Origin: Hydrogenispora ethanolica | Lineage (GTDB): Bacteria; Bacillota; UBA4882; UBA8346 | Direction of reading: 5' to 3' | DNA length: 46,797 nt | NCBI RefSeq assembly: GCF_004340685.1 | Contig: NZ_SLUN01000043.1 | Coordinates: 1 to 46,797 of the forward strand | Shown: positions 32,802-40,775 of the stretch, piece after piece | How positions within the stretch are numbered: the first letter of the stretch is position 1 | Layout: each line of letters begins with the position of its first letter | Program-made: the position numbers and the translations under genes | The notes under the pieces: generated by a model | What the model was told of the DNA's origin: nothing | Database searches by the model: none | What the model saw: the letters and a program-made list of their open reading frames with translations, nothing else

Positions 32802-33143
32802 TTACTGTTGGTTGCCAAAATTAAAGCTGTTTGCCTTGTACTGACTCTGAAGTTGGTTTTGATTTTGGGTGTTATAGCTACCCGCACTCAAACCCGCTTG
32901 AAAGCCGGCTTTGACATCAGCGTACGTCTGTTCCGCCAGAGTTCTTTCAGCAGCCTCAATCATCCGGCGAACCATATTTCCTCCGATAGCACCAGTCTCT
33001 CGAGAAGCTACATAGCCCCAGTAACCACCCTGAACTTTCGAAAGATCGATGTTTAACTCGTTAGCGATCTCGTATTTAAAACGATCCAGAGCCGGGCTCG
33101 CGGCTTGTACGAGATAGCTGTTGGATTTTTGTCCAGTACCCAT
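32802..33143 (-). CDS. Alpha/beta-type small acid-soluble spore protein, extended
   Basis: A DNA-binding spore protein that coats and protects the chromosome. The germination-protease site appears as KYEIANEL (E25-I26), equivalent to the EIA core of known SASPs, and GAIGGNMVRRMIEAAER near 58-74 matches the conserved GG-x-x-x-+-R helix. At 113 residues it is clearly longer than the usual 60-75, because of an inserted VQGGYWGYVASRE segment and a Gln/Asn-rich C-terminal tail (from about 85). AGGAGGT ends 10 nt before ATG 33143; the GTG at 33155 would overlap that site. It shares a transcript with the small gene before it. Confidence 0.85.
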   Translation of the reverse strand: MGTGQKSNSYLVQAASPALDRFKYEIANELNIDLSKVQGGYWGYVASRETGAIGGNMVRRMIEAAERTLAEQTYADVKAGFQAGLSAGSYNTQNQNQLQSQYKANSFNFGNQQ

Positions 33144-33190
33144 GTGTGTTTTCACCTCCTCGGGAATTAGCTTCCCCCATCAAACCGCAG

Positions 33191-33460
33191 CTATGTAGTA
33201 TGATTTTTGGAAGTATCGGAAAAATCCTGATAAGAAGGCTTTTTATCTGGAAATGCCGCTGCGTCAAAACTGCGGTGGCTTTCTTCGAGACTCTTTTGAA
33301 AGATATAGGATTGGGCCGCTTCCAACATTACTCGTGAAAGTTCGCCGCCAAGCTTACCGAGAAAATAGGGCGGTAAATTCCATAGTTCGGACTCATAGCG
33401 GTGCATTTGGTCCCGTCCAAGCGAAAAACGCATTTTTTTTGCTGCATAATGCCTCTTCAT
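33191..33460 (-). CDS. Small protein of unknown function, SASP-linked
   Basis: An 89-residue basic protein, start supported by GAAGGATGG before the ATG. The middle LPPYFLGKLGGELSRVMLEAAQSYIF (in part at 30-54) is a likely amphipathic helix and contains a GG followed by +-rich helix that vaguely resembles the second helix of alpha/beta SASPs, but no protease site is visible. It lies 47 bp upstream of the SASP gene on the same strand, so forespore expression is likely by association. I cannot assign a family. Confidence 0.55.
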   Translation of the reverse strand: MKRHYAAKKMRFSLGRDQMHRYESELWNLPPYFLGKLGGELSRVMLEAAQSYIFQKSLEESHRSFDAAAFPDKKPSYQDFSDTSKNHTT

Positions 33461-33615
33461 TTATCCCATCCTTCTGATATGATAGTTTTCTCTGAGTACT
33501 AAGGGTGCTCAAGATCATTTTTCACAACAATATTCCGGTTTATTTTGAAAATCATTGACAAAGCAGACGCACGGATGGTAAAAATTTTTTATTACCGCAG
33601 ATTCCGTGGGAATCA

Positions 33616-33644
33616 TTGACTTTTCAAAAATTAACCTATATAAT
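33616..33644 (+). promoter_or_regulatory. Sigma-A promoter of the yceD–rpmF operon
   Basis: TTGACT (33616-33621) and a consensus TATAAT (33639-33644) with the optimal 17-nt spacer lie 17 bp before the yceD start codon. Confidence 0.88.
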
Positions 33645-33661
33645 AATCGAAGGTGATTTTG

Positions 33662-34180
33662 GTGAAGGTTGGTATAGGCTCAATCCGCGAGATACGTGGG
33701 GGAGCAGTTTCCTTTGAAGGTTCGTTAGCAATTGATTTTGGGCAACTCGGTATTGATGTTGTCGGTCCTGTAAATGTCAGAGGAACGGTGACGAATACCG
33801 GGGAAGGTTTTTTAGTGCAGGCTTCGGTGGATTTGGAATACCGGGCCGATTGTGCACGGTGTTTGGAACCCATCACCAGACAGGAGACCGTTCTCATCAG
33901 CGAGGAATTTACTTCCGACCGCGAATCAGCCGATACCGGAACACTCTTTTATTTTAGCGGTGATTTTATCGTTTTGGATGAGTGTATTCGTGAACAAGTC
34001 ATGCTGTCCATTCCAATGAAAATCCTTTGTTCCGATGATTGTCGAGGGATTTGCCCGGAATGTGGTAGAAATTTAAATCAGGGACCATGTTCTTGTCTCC
34101 CGCCCAATTCGAATCCGCAATTATCCAAATTAAAAACATTGTTATCCACAGAAGGAGGTGGAACGAATGGCAAATCCTAA
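33662..34180 (+). CDS. yceD: YceD/DUF177-family protein
   Basis: A 172-residue protein of the YceD family, linked to 23S rRNA accumulation and almost always encoded before rpmF. CARCLEP near 69 and the C-terminal CSDDCRGICPECGRNLN near 130 give the conserved cysteine pairs of the family, probably a metal site. GTG 33662 is favoured with GAAGGTGA upstream; a GTG at 33653 lies within that binding site. Its 3' end overlaps rpmF by 14 nt, so the two are coupled. Confidence 0.9.
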   Translation: MKVGIGSIREIRGGAVSFEGSLAIDFGQLGIDVVGPVNVRGTVTNTGEGFLVQASVDLEYRADCARCLEPITRQETVLISEEFTSDRESADTGTLFYFSGDFIVLDECIREQVMLSIPMKILCSDDCRGICPECGRNLNQGPCSCLPPNSNPQLSKLKTLLSTEGGGTNGKS

Positions 34181-34343
34181 GAATAGGACCTCCCGGACCC
34201 GTAAGCGTTTACGACGTGCCAACTTAAAAATGACCGCACCGCAGATTGGTACTTGTCCGCAATGTCATGAATCCAAACTGCCGCATACAGTTTGCAGCAA
34301 TTGTGGTTATTATAAAGGCCGGGAAGTAATTGCTCAAAGTTAA
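34167..34343 (+). CDS. rpmF: 50S ribosomal protein L32
   Basis: A 58-residue zinc-ribbon protein of the large ribosomal subunit. It starts MANPKNRTSRTRKR and contains two Cys pairs, CPQC and CSNC, separated by 9 residues, the zinc-binding form. ATG 34167 has GAAGGAGGTG upstream. It overlaps yceD and is followed by a strong terminator. Confidence 0.96.
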   Translation: MANPKNRTSRTRKRLRRANLKMTAPQIGTCPQCHESKLPHTVCSNCGYYKGREVIAQS

Positions 34344-34356
34344 GGCATTAACAAGG

Positions 34357-34385
34357 AATTAAGGTCGTTTCGGCCTTAATTTTTT
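34357..34385 (+). terminator. Rho-independent terminator after rpmF
   Basis: AATTAAGG (34357-34364) pairs with CCTTAATT (34374-34381), extended by two inner pairs, and leads into TTTTTT. It separates yceD-rpmF from plsX. Confidence 0.85.
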
Positions 34386-34401
34386 ACTGTCAAAAATTGG
34401 C

Positions 34402-34429
34402 TTGACTTTTTTGCCTTTTTGGCTATACT
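34402..34429 (+). promoter_or_regulatory. Sigma-A promoter of the plsX–fab operon
   Basis: TTGACT (34402-34407) and TATACT (34424-34429) are separated by 16 nt, 60 bp before plsX and just after the rpmF terminator. No fapR gene precedes plsX here, unlike in Bacillus. Confidence 0.75.
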
Positions 34430-34489
34430 ACTCTTGAGAGATTCACATTTATATCTTAATTTTTATCCAGGATCTAAGGGGTGTGACAG

Positions 34490-35479
34490 TTGCGAATTGC
34501 TGTTGACGCCATGGGGGGCGATTTTGCTCCGCGGGAAATCGTGGCTGGGGCGGTCGAAGCCTGTCGCGAACTTGAAGCTGATTTATTGTTGGTCGGCAGG
34601 GAAACTGAAGTGCGGAATGAATTGAAGCACCACGCGACGGCTGGTCTGAAACTAGAGATTGTCCCGGCGACGGAAGTGATTGTTATGGATGAACACCCCG
34701 CTACCGCCGTAAAACGGAAAAAAGATTCATCGCTGGTAGTCGCCAATCGGCTAGTGAAGGAAGGAACTGCCACGGCAGTGATATCAGCGGGCAATACCGG
34801 AGCGGCGATGGCTGCTTCTTTACTCACCTTGGGACGTACTCCGGGAATCGATCGTCCGGCAATCGCCTCGCCGATGCCGACCCGGACCGGAGTCAGCGTT
34901 TTATTGGATGCCGGAGCCAATGCGGATTGCGAACCGGAATATCTGCTCCAGTTTGCGATGATGGGGTCGATTTATGCCGAAAAAGTCTTGGGCGTTAAGA
35001 ATCCACGAATCGGCTTGTTAAGCATTGGGGAGGAAGCAACCAAAGGAAATAAACTAACCTTGGCCGCCCACCAACTTTTAGCGGAAAGTAAATTAAATTT
35101 TATTGGTAACATCGAAGGACGCGACGTTCATCGCGGCGCATGCGATGTGATTGTTTGCGACGGCTTTATTGGAAACATCGTACTCAAACTCTCCGAAGGA
35201 CTAGCCTCCGTTTTAATGAGTCAGATCAAAGAAGCGCTTTCCGCCAATCTCATGTCGTCCCTTGGTGCTGCCTTAATTAAAAAATCCTTATATAAAATGA
35301 AATCGCGCCTGGATTATACTGAGTATGGCGGAGCCCCATTATTGGGCCTAAACGGAGTTAGCCTCATCAGTCATGGCAGTTCGAATGCCAAGGCGGTTAA
35401 AAACGCTGTGAGAGCCGCTCAAAAAGCGGTGCATGAGTCAGTTATTCAAAAGATCGCCGACGCAGTACAAACTTATTAA
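34490..35479 (+). CDS. plsX: Phosphate acyltransferase PlsX
   Basis: This enzyme makes acyl-phosphate from acyl-ACP, the first step of phospholipid synthesis through PlsX/PlsY. It has 329 residues with the N-terminal RIAVDAMGGDFAP, ISAGNTGAAMAAS near 100, and LDAGANADCEPEYLLQFA near 140. The start is TTG 34490 with AAGGGGTG 8 nt before it. It heads the fatty-acid operon, with fabD 21 bp downstream. Confidence 0.95.
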   Translation: MRIAVDAMGGDFAPREIVAGAVEACRELEADLLLVGRETEVRNELKHHATAGLKLEIVPATEVIVMDEHPATAVKRKKDSSLVVANRLVKEGTATAVISAGNTGAAMAASLLTLGRTPGIDRPAIASPMPTRTGVSVLLDAGANADCEPEYLLQFAMMGSIYAEKVLGVKNPRIGLLSIGEEATKGNKLTLAAHQLLAESKLNFIGNIEGRDVHRGACDVIVCDGFIGNIVLKLSEGLASVLMSQIKEALSANLMSSLGAALIKKSLYKMKSRLDYTEYGGAPLLGLNGVSLISHGSSNAKAVKNAVRAAQKAVHESVIQKIADAVQTY

Positions 35480-35500
35480 GAAATCTGCAGAGGAGCACTC

Positions 35501-36433
35501 ATGACCAATATCGCTTTCTTGTTTCCCGGACAAGGTTCGCAATACGTCGGTATGGGAAAAGAATTTTACGAAAACTTTCCACAAGCCAAGGCTGTTTTTG
35601 ACGAGGCCGACCAGGTTCTGGGAAGAAAAATATCCGAACTCTGTTTCGCTGGCCCAGAAGAGGCGCTGAAAGATACTCGGAACGCTCAACCGGCTATTTT
35701 CACAGTGAGTATCGCAGCATGGAAAGTCTTGACCGCGGAAGGCATTCGGGCTGACTATGTTGCCGGGCACAGTCTGGGAGAATACAGTGCTTTGGTAGCT
35801 TCAGGCGCGTTGACGTTTGCAGAAGCGTTATGTTTGCTCAATCGCCGGGCTCAATTCATGGCCGGAGCCGATCCTGACCATAAGGGAACGATGGCTGCGG
35901 TGTTAGGAATTGACCGGGCCAGTTTGATGCCGCTTTTGAGCGAAGCCGCTTCGTTTGGCAGAGTGGAAGCAGCGAATTATAATTGCCCCGGACAGATTGT
36001 CATTTCGGGAGAAAAAACTGGCATAGCCAAAGCACAAGAAGCAATTGCTGCCCAAGGCGGTCGGATGATTCCTTTGGCGGTAAGCGGTCCTTTTCATTCC
36101 AGTCTAATGCGGCCGGCCGCTGAAGCATTCCGTCCCGAATTAGAAGCCTGCCATTGGAAGGACCCGGCTATTCCTTTGATTGCGAACGTTTCCGCACGCC
36201 CCGTTTTAGCTTTCGATATGGCCGACAGCCTCTATCGGCAGATTTTTTCTGCGGTGCTTTGGGAAGACACCCTCCGTTTCTTAGCTGAAAAGGCGATCAC
36301 GACGTATATCGAAATCGGCCCGGGGAAAGTCTTGACCGGATTGACCAAAAAAACGCTGAAAGATGTGACTTTATTGGGTTGTGAGGATCCGGGGTCACTG
36401 AAAAAAGCACTTGCAATTTTAAAGGAGGTCTAG
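35501..36433 (+). CDS. fabD: Malonyl-CoA:ACP transacylase FabD
   Basis: This enzyme transfers malonyl from CoA to acyl-carrier protein to supply fatty-acid elongation. It has 310 residues; FPGQGSQYVGMGK opens the protein, and the nucleophile Ser91 lies in GHSLGEYSALVASG. The active-site His is in VSGPFHSSLM near 200. A GAGGAGC site precedes the ATG. fabG starts 4 bp after the stop. Confidence 0.96.
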   Translation: MTNIAFLFPGQGSQYVGMGKEFYENFPQAKAVFDEADQVLGRKISELCFAGPEEALKDTRNAQPAIFTVSIAAWKVLTAEGIRADYVAGHSLGEYSALVASGALTFAEALCLLNRRAQFMAGADPDHKGTMAAVLGIDRASLMPLLSEAASFGRVEAANYNCPGQIVISGEKTGIAKAQEAIAAQGGRMIPLAVSGPFHSSLMRPAAEAFRPELEACHWKDPAIPLIANVSARPVLAFDMADSLYRQIFSAVLWEDTLRFLAEKAITTYIEIGPGKVLTGLTKKTLKDVTLLGCEDPGSLKKALAILKEV

Positions 36434-36437
36434 TAAT

Positions 36438-37175
36438 ATGAGATTAGCGCGGGAAGTGGCAATAGTTACCGGCGCTGCCAGGGGAATTGGCAAATCCATT
36501 GCACTGGCTCTCGTTCGTGAAGGCGCGATCGTTGTCATATCTGATATCAATGAAGAGATCCACCAAGTGGCCGAGGAGATTAATCGTTCCGGAGGTCAGG
36601 CTGTAGCCGTCGTGGGCAATGTCACCAAGATGGCGGATTGTGAAACTCTGGTGGATACGGCGGTCAAGCAATTCGGCAAAATCGATATTCTGGTGAATAA
36701 CGCCGGAATAACCAAGGATAATTTACTCCTCCGGATGAGCGAGGAGGATTGGGACGCGGTGCTAACGATCAATCTCAAAGGCACGTTCCTATGCACCAAA
36801 GCCGCAATCAAACCGATGATGAAGCAACGTTCGGGAAAGATCATCAATATTGCCTCAGTGATCGGCCAGATGGGGAATCCCGGTCAGGCCAATTATGCCG
36901 CTTCAAAAGGCGGAGTTATCGCCTTTACCAAGACCATGGCCAAAGAGTTGGGTTCGCGTAATATCCGGGTCAATGCTATCGCCCCTGGTTTCATCGAATC
37001 CAAAATGACTGAGGTTCTTTCGGAAGAAGCGAAAGCCAATCTGACGCGGCTGATTCCTTTGGGAACTCTGGGAAAACCTGATTACGTGGCTGAGGCCGTT
37101 GTATTTTTGGCTTCACCGGCGGCTTGTTACACGACTGGACAGGTCTTGAATGTCGACGGGGGTATGGTAATGTAA
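36438..37175 (+). CDS. fabG: 3-oxoacyl-ACP reductase FabG
   Basis: An NADPH-dependent short-chain reductase of fatty-acid elongation. It has 245 residues with TGAARGIGKS (11-20) for the cofactor, NNAG near 87, and the catalytic set N112, S140, Y153, K157 in YAASKGG. The AAAGGAGG site lies in the fabD 3' end. acpP follows after 72 bp. Confidence 0.95.
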   Translation: MRLAREVAIVTGAARGIGKSIALALVREGAIVVISDINEEIHQVAEEINRSGGQAVAVVGNVTKMADCETLVDTAVKQFGKIDILVNNAGITKDNLLLRMSEEDWDAVLTINLKGTFLCTKAAIKPMMKQRSGKIINIASVIGQMGNPGQANYAASKGGVIAFTKTMAKELGSRNIRVNAIAPGFIESKMTEVLSEEAKANLTRLIPLGTLGKPDYVAEAVVFLASPAACYTTGQVLNVDGGMVM

Positions 37176-37247
37176 TTTAGCGGGAAGAATATCTTTGTTT
37201 TGATATAAAACCAATTCTAACCAACCCAGTGGAAGGAGGTGAAGTGG

Positions 37248-37481
37248 TTGGATATCTTTGCAAAAGTAAAAGAAATCGTCGTTGAACAATTAGGTGTTGA
37301 TGAAGAAGAAGTTTCTGAACAGGCTTCTTTTGTTGATGATTTAGGTGCAGATTCATTGGATATCGTCGAGCTGGTGATGGCTCTGGAAGAGGAATTCGAC
37401 TTGGAAATACCCGATGAAGATGCCGAAAAGATTACTACTGTCGGTGATGCAGTAAACTACATTAAGGAAAACGGTCAGTAA
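37248..37481 (+). CDS. acpP: Acyl carrier protein
   Basis: A 77-residue acidic four-helix protein that carries growing acyl chains. The phosphopantetheine site is Ser36 in [13 protein letters not shown] 37248 is chosen because AAGGAGGT (37233-37240) sits 7 nt before it; the GTG at 37239 would overlap that site. It lies between fabG and fabF as in most Firmicutes. Confidence 0.95.
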   Translation: MDIFAKVKEIVVEQLGVDEEEVSEQASFVDDLGADSLDIVELVMALEEEFDLEIPDEDAEKITTVGDAVNYIKENGQ

Positions 37482-37486
37482 GCACC

Positions 37487-37514
37487 AGAGAGTCTCGTTC
37501 CGACGGGACTCTCT
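37487..37514 (+). terminator. Hairpin between acpP and fabF
   Basis: AGAGAGTC (37487-37494) pairs with GACTCTCT (37507-37514), extended inward to a 12-bp stem with one G-U pair and a 4-nt loop. No run of T follows, so it is more likely a processing or stabilising hairpin that raises acpP mRNA relative to fabF, or a weak attenuator. Confidence 0.5.
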
Positions 37515-37588
37515 TCATATCGCGATATCTTCAGCTTATTGAAGCCTCTGAGCTTGGTGTAGCAAACTCCCTAACAAGGAGGGAAACT

Positions 37589-38830
37589 ATGAAAAAACGT
37601 GTCGTAATCACCGGTTTGGGTATTGTGGCCGCCGGCGGAATTGGAATGAAGCGCTTTTGGCAGTCGATGATCGAGGGAGTGTCCGGCGTTGACTATGTAA
37701 CTGCTTTCGATACGACCGATTATGATGTAAAAATCGGAGCGGAAGTCAAAAATTTCGACCCGGCTCAGTTTTTAGAGAAAAAAGAGCTGAAACGGACCGA
37801 CCGCGTGGTTCAATTTGCGGTCGCCGCCGCGAAAATGGCGCTTGAAGATTCCGGGTTGGCGATTGACAATCAAAATGCCGGAGACATTGGTGTGATTATC
37901 GGTTCGGGGATCGGTGGAATCAAAACCTTTGAGGAGCAGACTCGGATTTACTTGGAAAAAGGTCCGGGTCGGGTAAGTCCGTTCTTTATTCCGATGATCA
38001 TTCCTGACATGCCTTCAGGATATGTTTCGATTGTTACCGGGGCGAAGGGCCCTAATCACTCGGCGGTGACCGCCTGCGCTTCGGCCGCCCATTCCATCGG
38101 AGATTCTTTTCGAATCATCCAGCATGGTCATGCTAAAGTGATGATCACCGGCGGCGCCGAAGCAGCCATTACCGGATTGGCCTATGCCGGTTTTACATCA
38201 GCAGGGGCATTATCCACCCGCAATGATGATCCTGCCGGAGCGAGTCGTCCTTTTGATCTGACTCGGGATGGTTTTGTCATGGGTGAAGGGGCGGGAATCA
38301 TTATTCTCGAAGAATGGGAGCATGCGGTAAAACGCGGCGCCAAAATCTACGCTGAACTTGTCGGCTTTGGTGAGACCGGGGATGCTTACCACATGACCGC
38401 TCCCGAACCGGAAGGAAACGGGGCCGCGCAGGCAATGGCCCTGGCGCTGGCCGACGCCGGAATAATTCCGGAACAGGTTTCATATATTAATGCCCACGGG
38501 ACTTCCACCCCTCCGAATGATCGCATTGAAAGCAAAGCCATCAAACGCATTTTTGGAGACCATGCCGCCAAATTGGCGGTGAGTTCCACCAAATCCATGA
38601 CCGGCCATTTGCTCGGTGCCGCAGCGGGAATCGAAGCTATTATTTCCTGTTTGGCCATACGGGATGGATTGATTCCACCGACCATCAATTATCGGACCCC
38701 TGATCCGGAATGTGATCTGGATTATGTTCCAAATCAGGCCCGAAAGGCAGACTTGGAATATGTGTTGTCCAATTCATTGGGATTCGGTGGCCACAATGCT
38801 TGCCTGGCCTTTAAAAAAGTGAATGATTAA
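37589..38830 (+). CDS. fabF: 3-oxoacyl-ACP synthase II FabF
   Basis: A condensing enzyme of fatty-acid elongation. It has 413 residues with catalytic Cys163 in TACASAAHS, His303 in NAHGTSTP and His340 in [29 protein letters not shown] precedes the ATG. fabH is not in this operon. The stop overlaps rnc by 8 nt. Confidence 0.95.
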   Translation: MKKRVVITGLGIVAAGGIGMKRFWQSMIEGVSGVDYVTAFDTTDYDVKIGAEVKNFDPAQFLEKKELKRTDRVVQFAVAAAKMALEDSGLAIDNQNAGDIGVIIGSGIGGIKTFEEQTRIYLEKGPGRVSPFFIPMIIPDMPSGYVSIVTGAKGPNHSAVTACASAAHSIGDSFRIIQHGHAKVMITGGAEAAITGLAYAGFTSAGALSTRNDDPAGASRPFDLTRDGFVMGEGAGIIILEEWEHAVKRGAKIYAELVGFGETGDAYHMTAPEPEGNGAAQAMALALADAGIIPEQVSYINAHGTSTPPNDRIESKAIKRIFGDHAAKLAVSSTKSMTGHLLGAAAGIEAIISCLAIRDGLIPPTINYRTPDPECDLDYVPNQARKADLEYVLSNSLGFGGHNACLAFKKVND

Positions 38831-39554
38831 GAAAGACTCAACTAAAAAGACAATCCCGGCAATGCCGGCATCGGCAATTCACGAAATGGCGGCACGGTTT
38901 CATTTTCAACCAGAGCATGGGGCACTTTTTCTTGAAGCTGCCACCCATTCTTCCTATGCCAACGAGCACCATATCGCCAGCAACGAGCGGTTGGAGTTTT
39001 TAGGCGATAGTGTGCTTTCGATTATTGTCTGCCGCTATCTGTTGTTCCGTTTTCCAAAGCATAATGAAGGACAGCTAGCGAAATTAAAGGCGATCATTGT
39101 CAGCGCCAATGTGTTGGCCCAGTTTTCATTGGACTTGAATTTGGACCGTTTTCTCTTGTTGGGCGAAGGCGAGCGGCGCAGCAATGGCCGGGCCAAGGTC
39201 AACATTCTGGCGGATCTCTTCGAAGCTTTTTTGGGAGCGTATTATTTAACCTTTGGTTTGGAAAAAACGATCGAACTCATCATGCCGCTTATCGAAGCGG
39301 TAACACCGGAGATTATCCGGAAATACGAGGCCATTGATGCCAAAACCACCTTGCAGGAGTTCACCCAAGCGCGGGGCTTTAAACCCTTGTACCGGCTGAT
39401 CCAAGAGGAAGGACCGGCCCATGAAAAAACTTTCACAGTGGAACTGCTGTTGAATGAAACGGTTATCGGAACCGGGCGTGGCCGCAGCATCAAAGAGGCG
39501 GAGAACCACGCGGCTCAAGCCGGCATTCAATATCTTAAACAGCAATGGGATTAG
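38823..39554 (+). CDS. rnc: Ribonuclease III
   Basis: A dsRNA endonuclease for rRNA and mRNA maturation. It has 243 residues: the catalytic domain has the signature [13 protein letters not shown] near 53-65 and [11 protein letters not shown] near 130; a dsRNA-binding domain occupies about 170-240 ([11 protein letters not shown] through [13 protein letters not shown]). The ATG overlaps the fabF end and lacks a strong ribosome binding site, implying coupling. It is the last gene before the repeat pair and a terminator. Confidence 0.95.
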   Translation: MIKKDSTKKTIPAMPASAIHEMAARFHFQPEHGALFLEAATHSSYANEHHIASNERLEFLGDSVLSIIVCRYLLFRFPKHNEGQLAKLKAIIVSANVLAQFSLDLNLDRFLLLGEGERRSNGRAKVNILADLFEAFLGAYYLTFGLEKTIELIMPLIEAVTPEIIRKYEAIDAKTTLQEFTQARGFKPLYRLIQEEGPAHEKTFTVELLLNETVIGTGRGRSIKEAENHAAQAGIQYLKQQWD

Positions 39555-39618
39555 CGGTCAATTCCTACGATGCCGACTTTACTCGAACTCGATAGGGATA
39601 CCAAAACTTAATTGCATT

Positions 39619-39747
39619 AAAAGCCATGTGATAAAGTCTCTCGAAACGGAAATCAGTTCATAAAAAGATTTAAAACGACTTTATCACTTGCTTCAGGCAA
39701 TCGCTGTGACCCTTCCGGCTTTTAGCCGGGTTTATCACAGCTCTTTT
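39619..39747 (+). repeat. Structured repeat element, copy B (129 bp)
   Basis: Same family as copy A: it begins AAAAGCCATGTGATAAAGTC and keeps the GTGATAAAGTC/GACTTTATCAC stem. Its second hairpin differs in sequence yet still pairs: GCTGTGA (39703-39709) with TCACAGC (39735-39741), and CCGGC with GCCGG inside, in place of the TTGTG/CACAA and ACCCTG/CAGGGT pairs of copy A. Its right end CTTTT abuts copy C with no spacer. Confidence 0.85.
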
Positions 39748-39878
39748 AAAAGCGTTATGATAAACCCTGTCCGAAGGCCAGGGTGAACACAAAAGCTCAG
39801 AAAAGCAAGTGATAAAGTCGTTTATAAACCTTTTTGCCTTCTAATTTCCGATTCAAAAGACTTTATCACATGGCTTTT
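39748..39878 (-). repeat. Structured repeat element, copy C (131 bp, inverted)
   Basis: An inverted copy joined tail to tail with copy B. Read on the minus strand, its last 70 nt or so are nearly identical to copy A (TCTGAGCTTTTGTGTTCACC and onward), whereas B has diverged there. The outer ends of B and C are both preceded by CATT. The B+C pair forms a 260-bp large inverted repeat. Its location between rnc and a terminator means it would be transcribed in the rnc mRNA. Confidence 0.85.
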
Positions 39879-39890
39879 AATGTCTAACGG

Positions 39891-39922
39891 TGGCTGGATT
39901 AGTTTCCAGCCATTTTTCTTTT
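39891..39922 (+). terminator. Rho-independent terminator of the fab–rnc operon
   Basis: TGGCTGG (39891-39897) pairs with CCAGCCA (39906-39912) and runs into TTTTTCTTTT. The 460-bp gap 39555-40014 therefore holds the repeat pair, this terminator and, after it, an AT-rich stretch that should contain the promoter of the sigma-factor gene; TGGACA (39962) with TATTTT (39984) is a weak candidate. Confidence 0.8.
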
Positions 39923-40014
39923 ATCAACTTTTCTTTGTAGATATCTTTCCAAGGAATATCCTGGACAACCCGCTCATATAAATTATTTTAAGATGAAAAA
40001 GGGGGGTATTCAGG

Positions 40015-40692
40015 GTGAATCAGCTGCTTGACCTGTCGTTAATTTCCCGGATACGGACCGGACAAGATACTCAAGCCAAAGAAGAATTGGTTAAAAAATA
40101 TTTGCCGATGGTTCGGCATATTGTTAAAATCCAAAGTCCATCGTTTAATGAATTTGAAGATTACTTTCAGGAAGGCTCCATCGGCCTTTTGAAAGCCATC
40201 GATGAATATGACCCGGATAACTATCCCATTAAATTTAGTACCTTTGCTTATATTTGTATACTGCGCCGGATTTATAATCTTATCAAGCAATCCATGAGCA
40301 AGAAAGCAATTTTTTCGGCCAAAGCCCTGTCGCTGAATATTCAGTTAAATGGAGAAGACTCCCGAACATTGCTGGATTCGATCCCCGCGGAAGAGCCAGA
40401 GCCTTTCCTGCAGGTGGAAAATGAATGGATTGTACAAAAATTGGCCATTGTATTGGAGGCTCATCTTTCCCCCGTAGAGTACCAAGTCATTCAAATGCTG
40501 CTGAATGGCCTGACGATTCATGAGATTCAGCAGCATTTGCGACTTTCCATGAAGGCTGTCGATAATGCACGGACTCGGGCGCGGATCAAGTTGAAGAAGA
40601 TACTATTTCAATACGGCTCTTTACTGAACCCCAAAATTCCACTCAAAGCTCGCAAGCGAAAAGACCTCTCGATCCACCTTGAAGTCGGTTAA
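40015..40692 (+). CDS. Sigma-70-family RNA polymerase sigma factor (SigH/Sig30-like)
   Basis: A 225-residue sigma factor. Region 2 (about 20-95) contains EELVKKYLPMVRHIVK, the region 2.2/2.3 pattern FQEGSIGLLKAIDEYDP, and the FSTFAYICILRRIYNLIK -10-recognition helix. Region 4 (about 150-200) has LSPVEYQVIQMLLNGLTIHEIQQHL as a helix-turn-helix. Regions 1.1 and most of 3 are lacking; length and pattern resemble SigH (stationary phase and sporulation), but a lineage-specific alternative sigma factor is equally possible. The start is GTG with AAGGGGGG upstream. It is followed by a terminator, so it is a single-gene transcript placed inside the usual rnc–smc pair. Confidence 0.8.
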   Translation: MNQLLDLSLISRIRTGQDTQAKEELVKKYLPMVRHIVKIQSPSFNEFEDYFQEGSIGLLKAIDEYDPDNYPIKFSTFAYICILRRIYNLIKQSMSKKAIFSAKALSLNIQLNGEDSRTLLDSIPAEEPEPFLQVENEWIVQKLAIVLEAHLSPVEYQVIQMLLNGLTIHEIQQHLRLSMKAVDNARTRARIKLKKILFQYGSLLNPKIPLKARKRKDLSIHLEVG

Positions 40693-40701
40693 CCTGCAGA
40701 A

Positions 40702-40733
40702 ACCCGCTCAATTCGGCGGGTATTTCTTTTTTG
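40702..40733 (+). terminator. Terminator after the sigma-factor gene
   Basis: ACCCGC (40702-40707) pairs with GCGGGT (40716-40721) and is followed by ATTTCTTTTTT. Confidence 0.75.
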
Positions 40734-40775
40734 CCCATCTTGTGGTAAAATACTTTGAGCGAAGGAGGAACCGTT

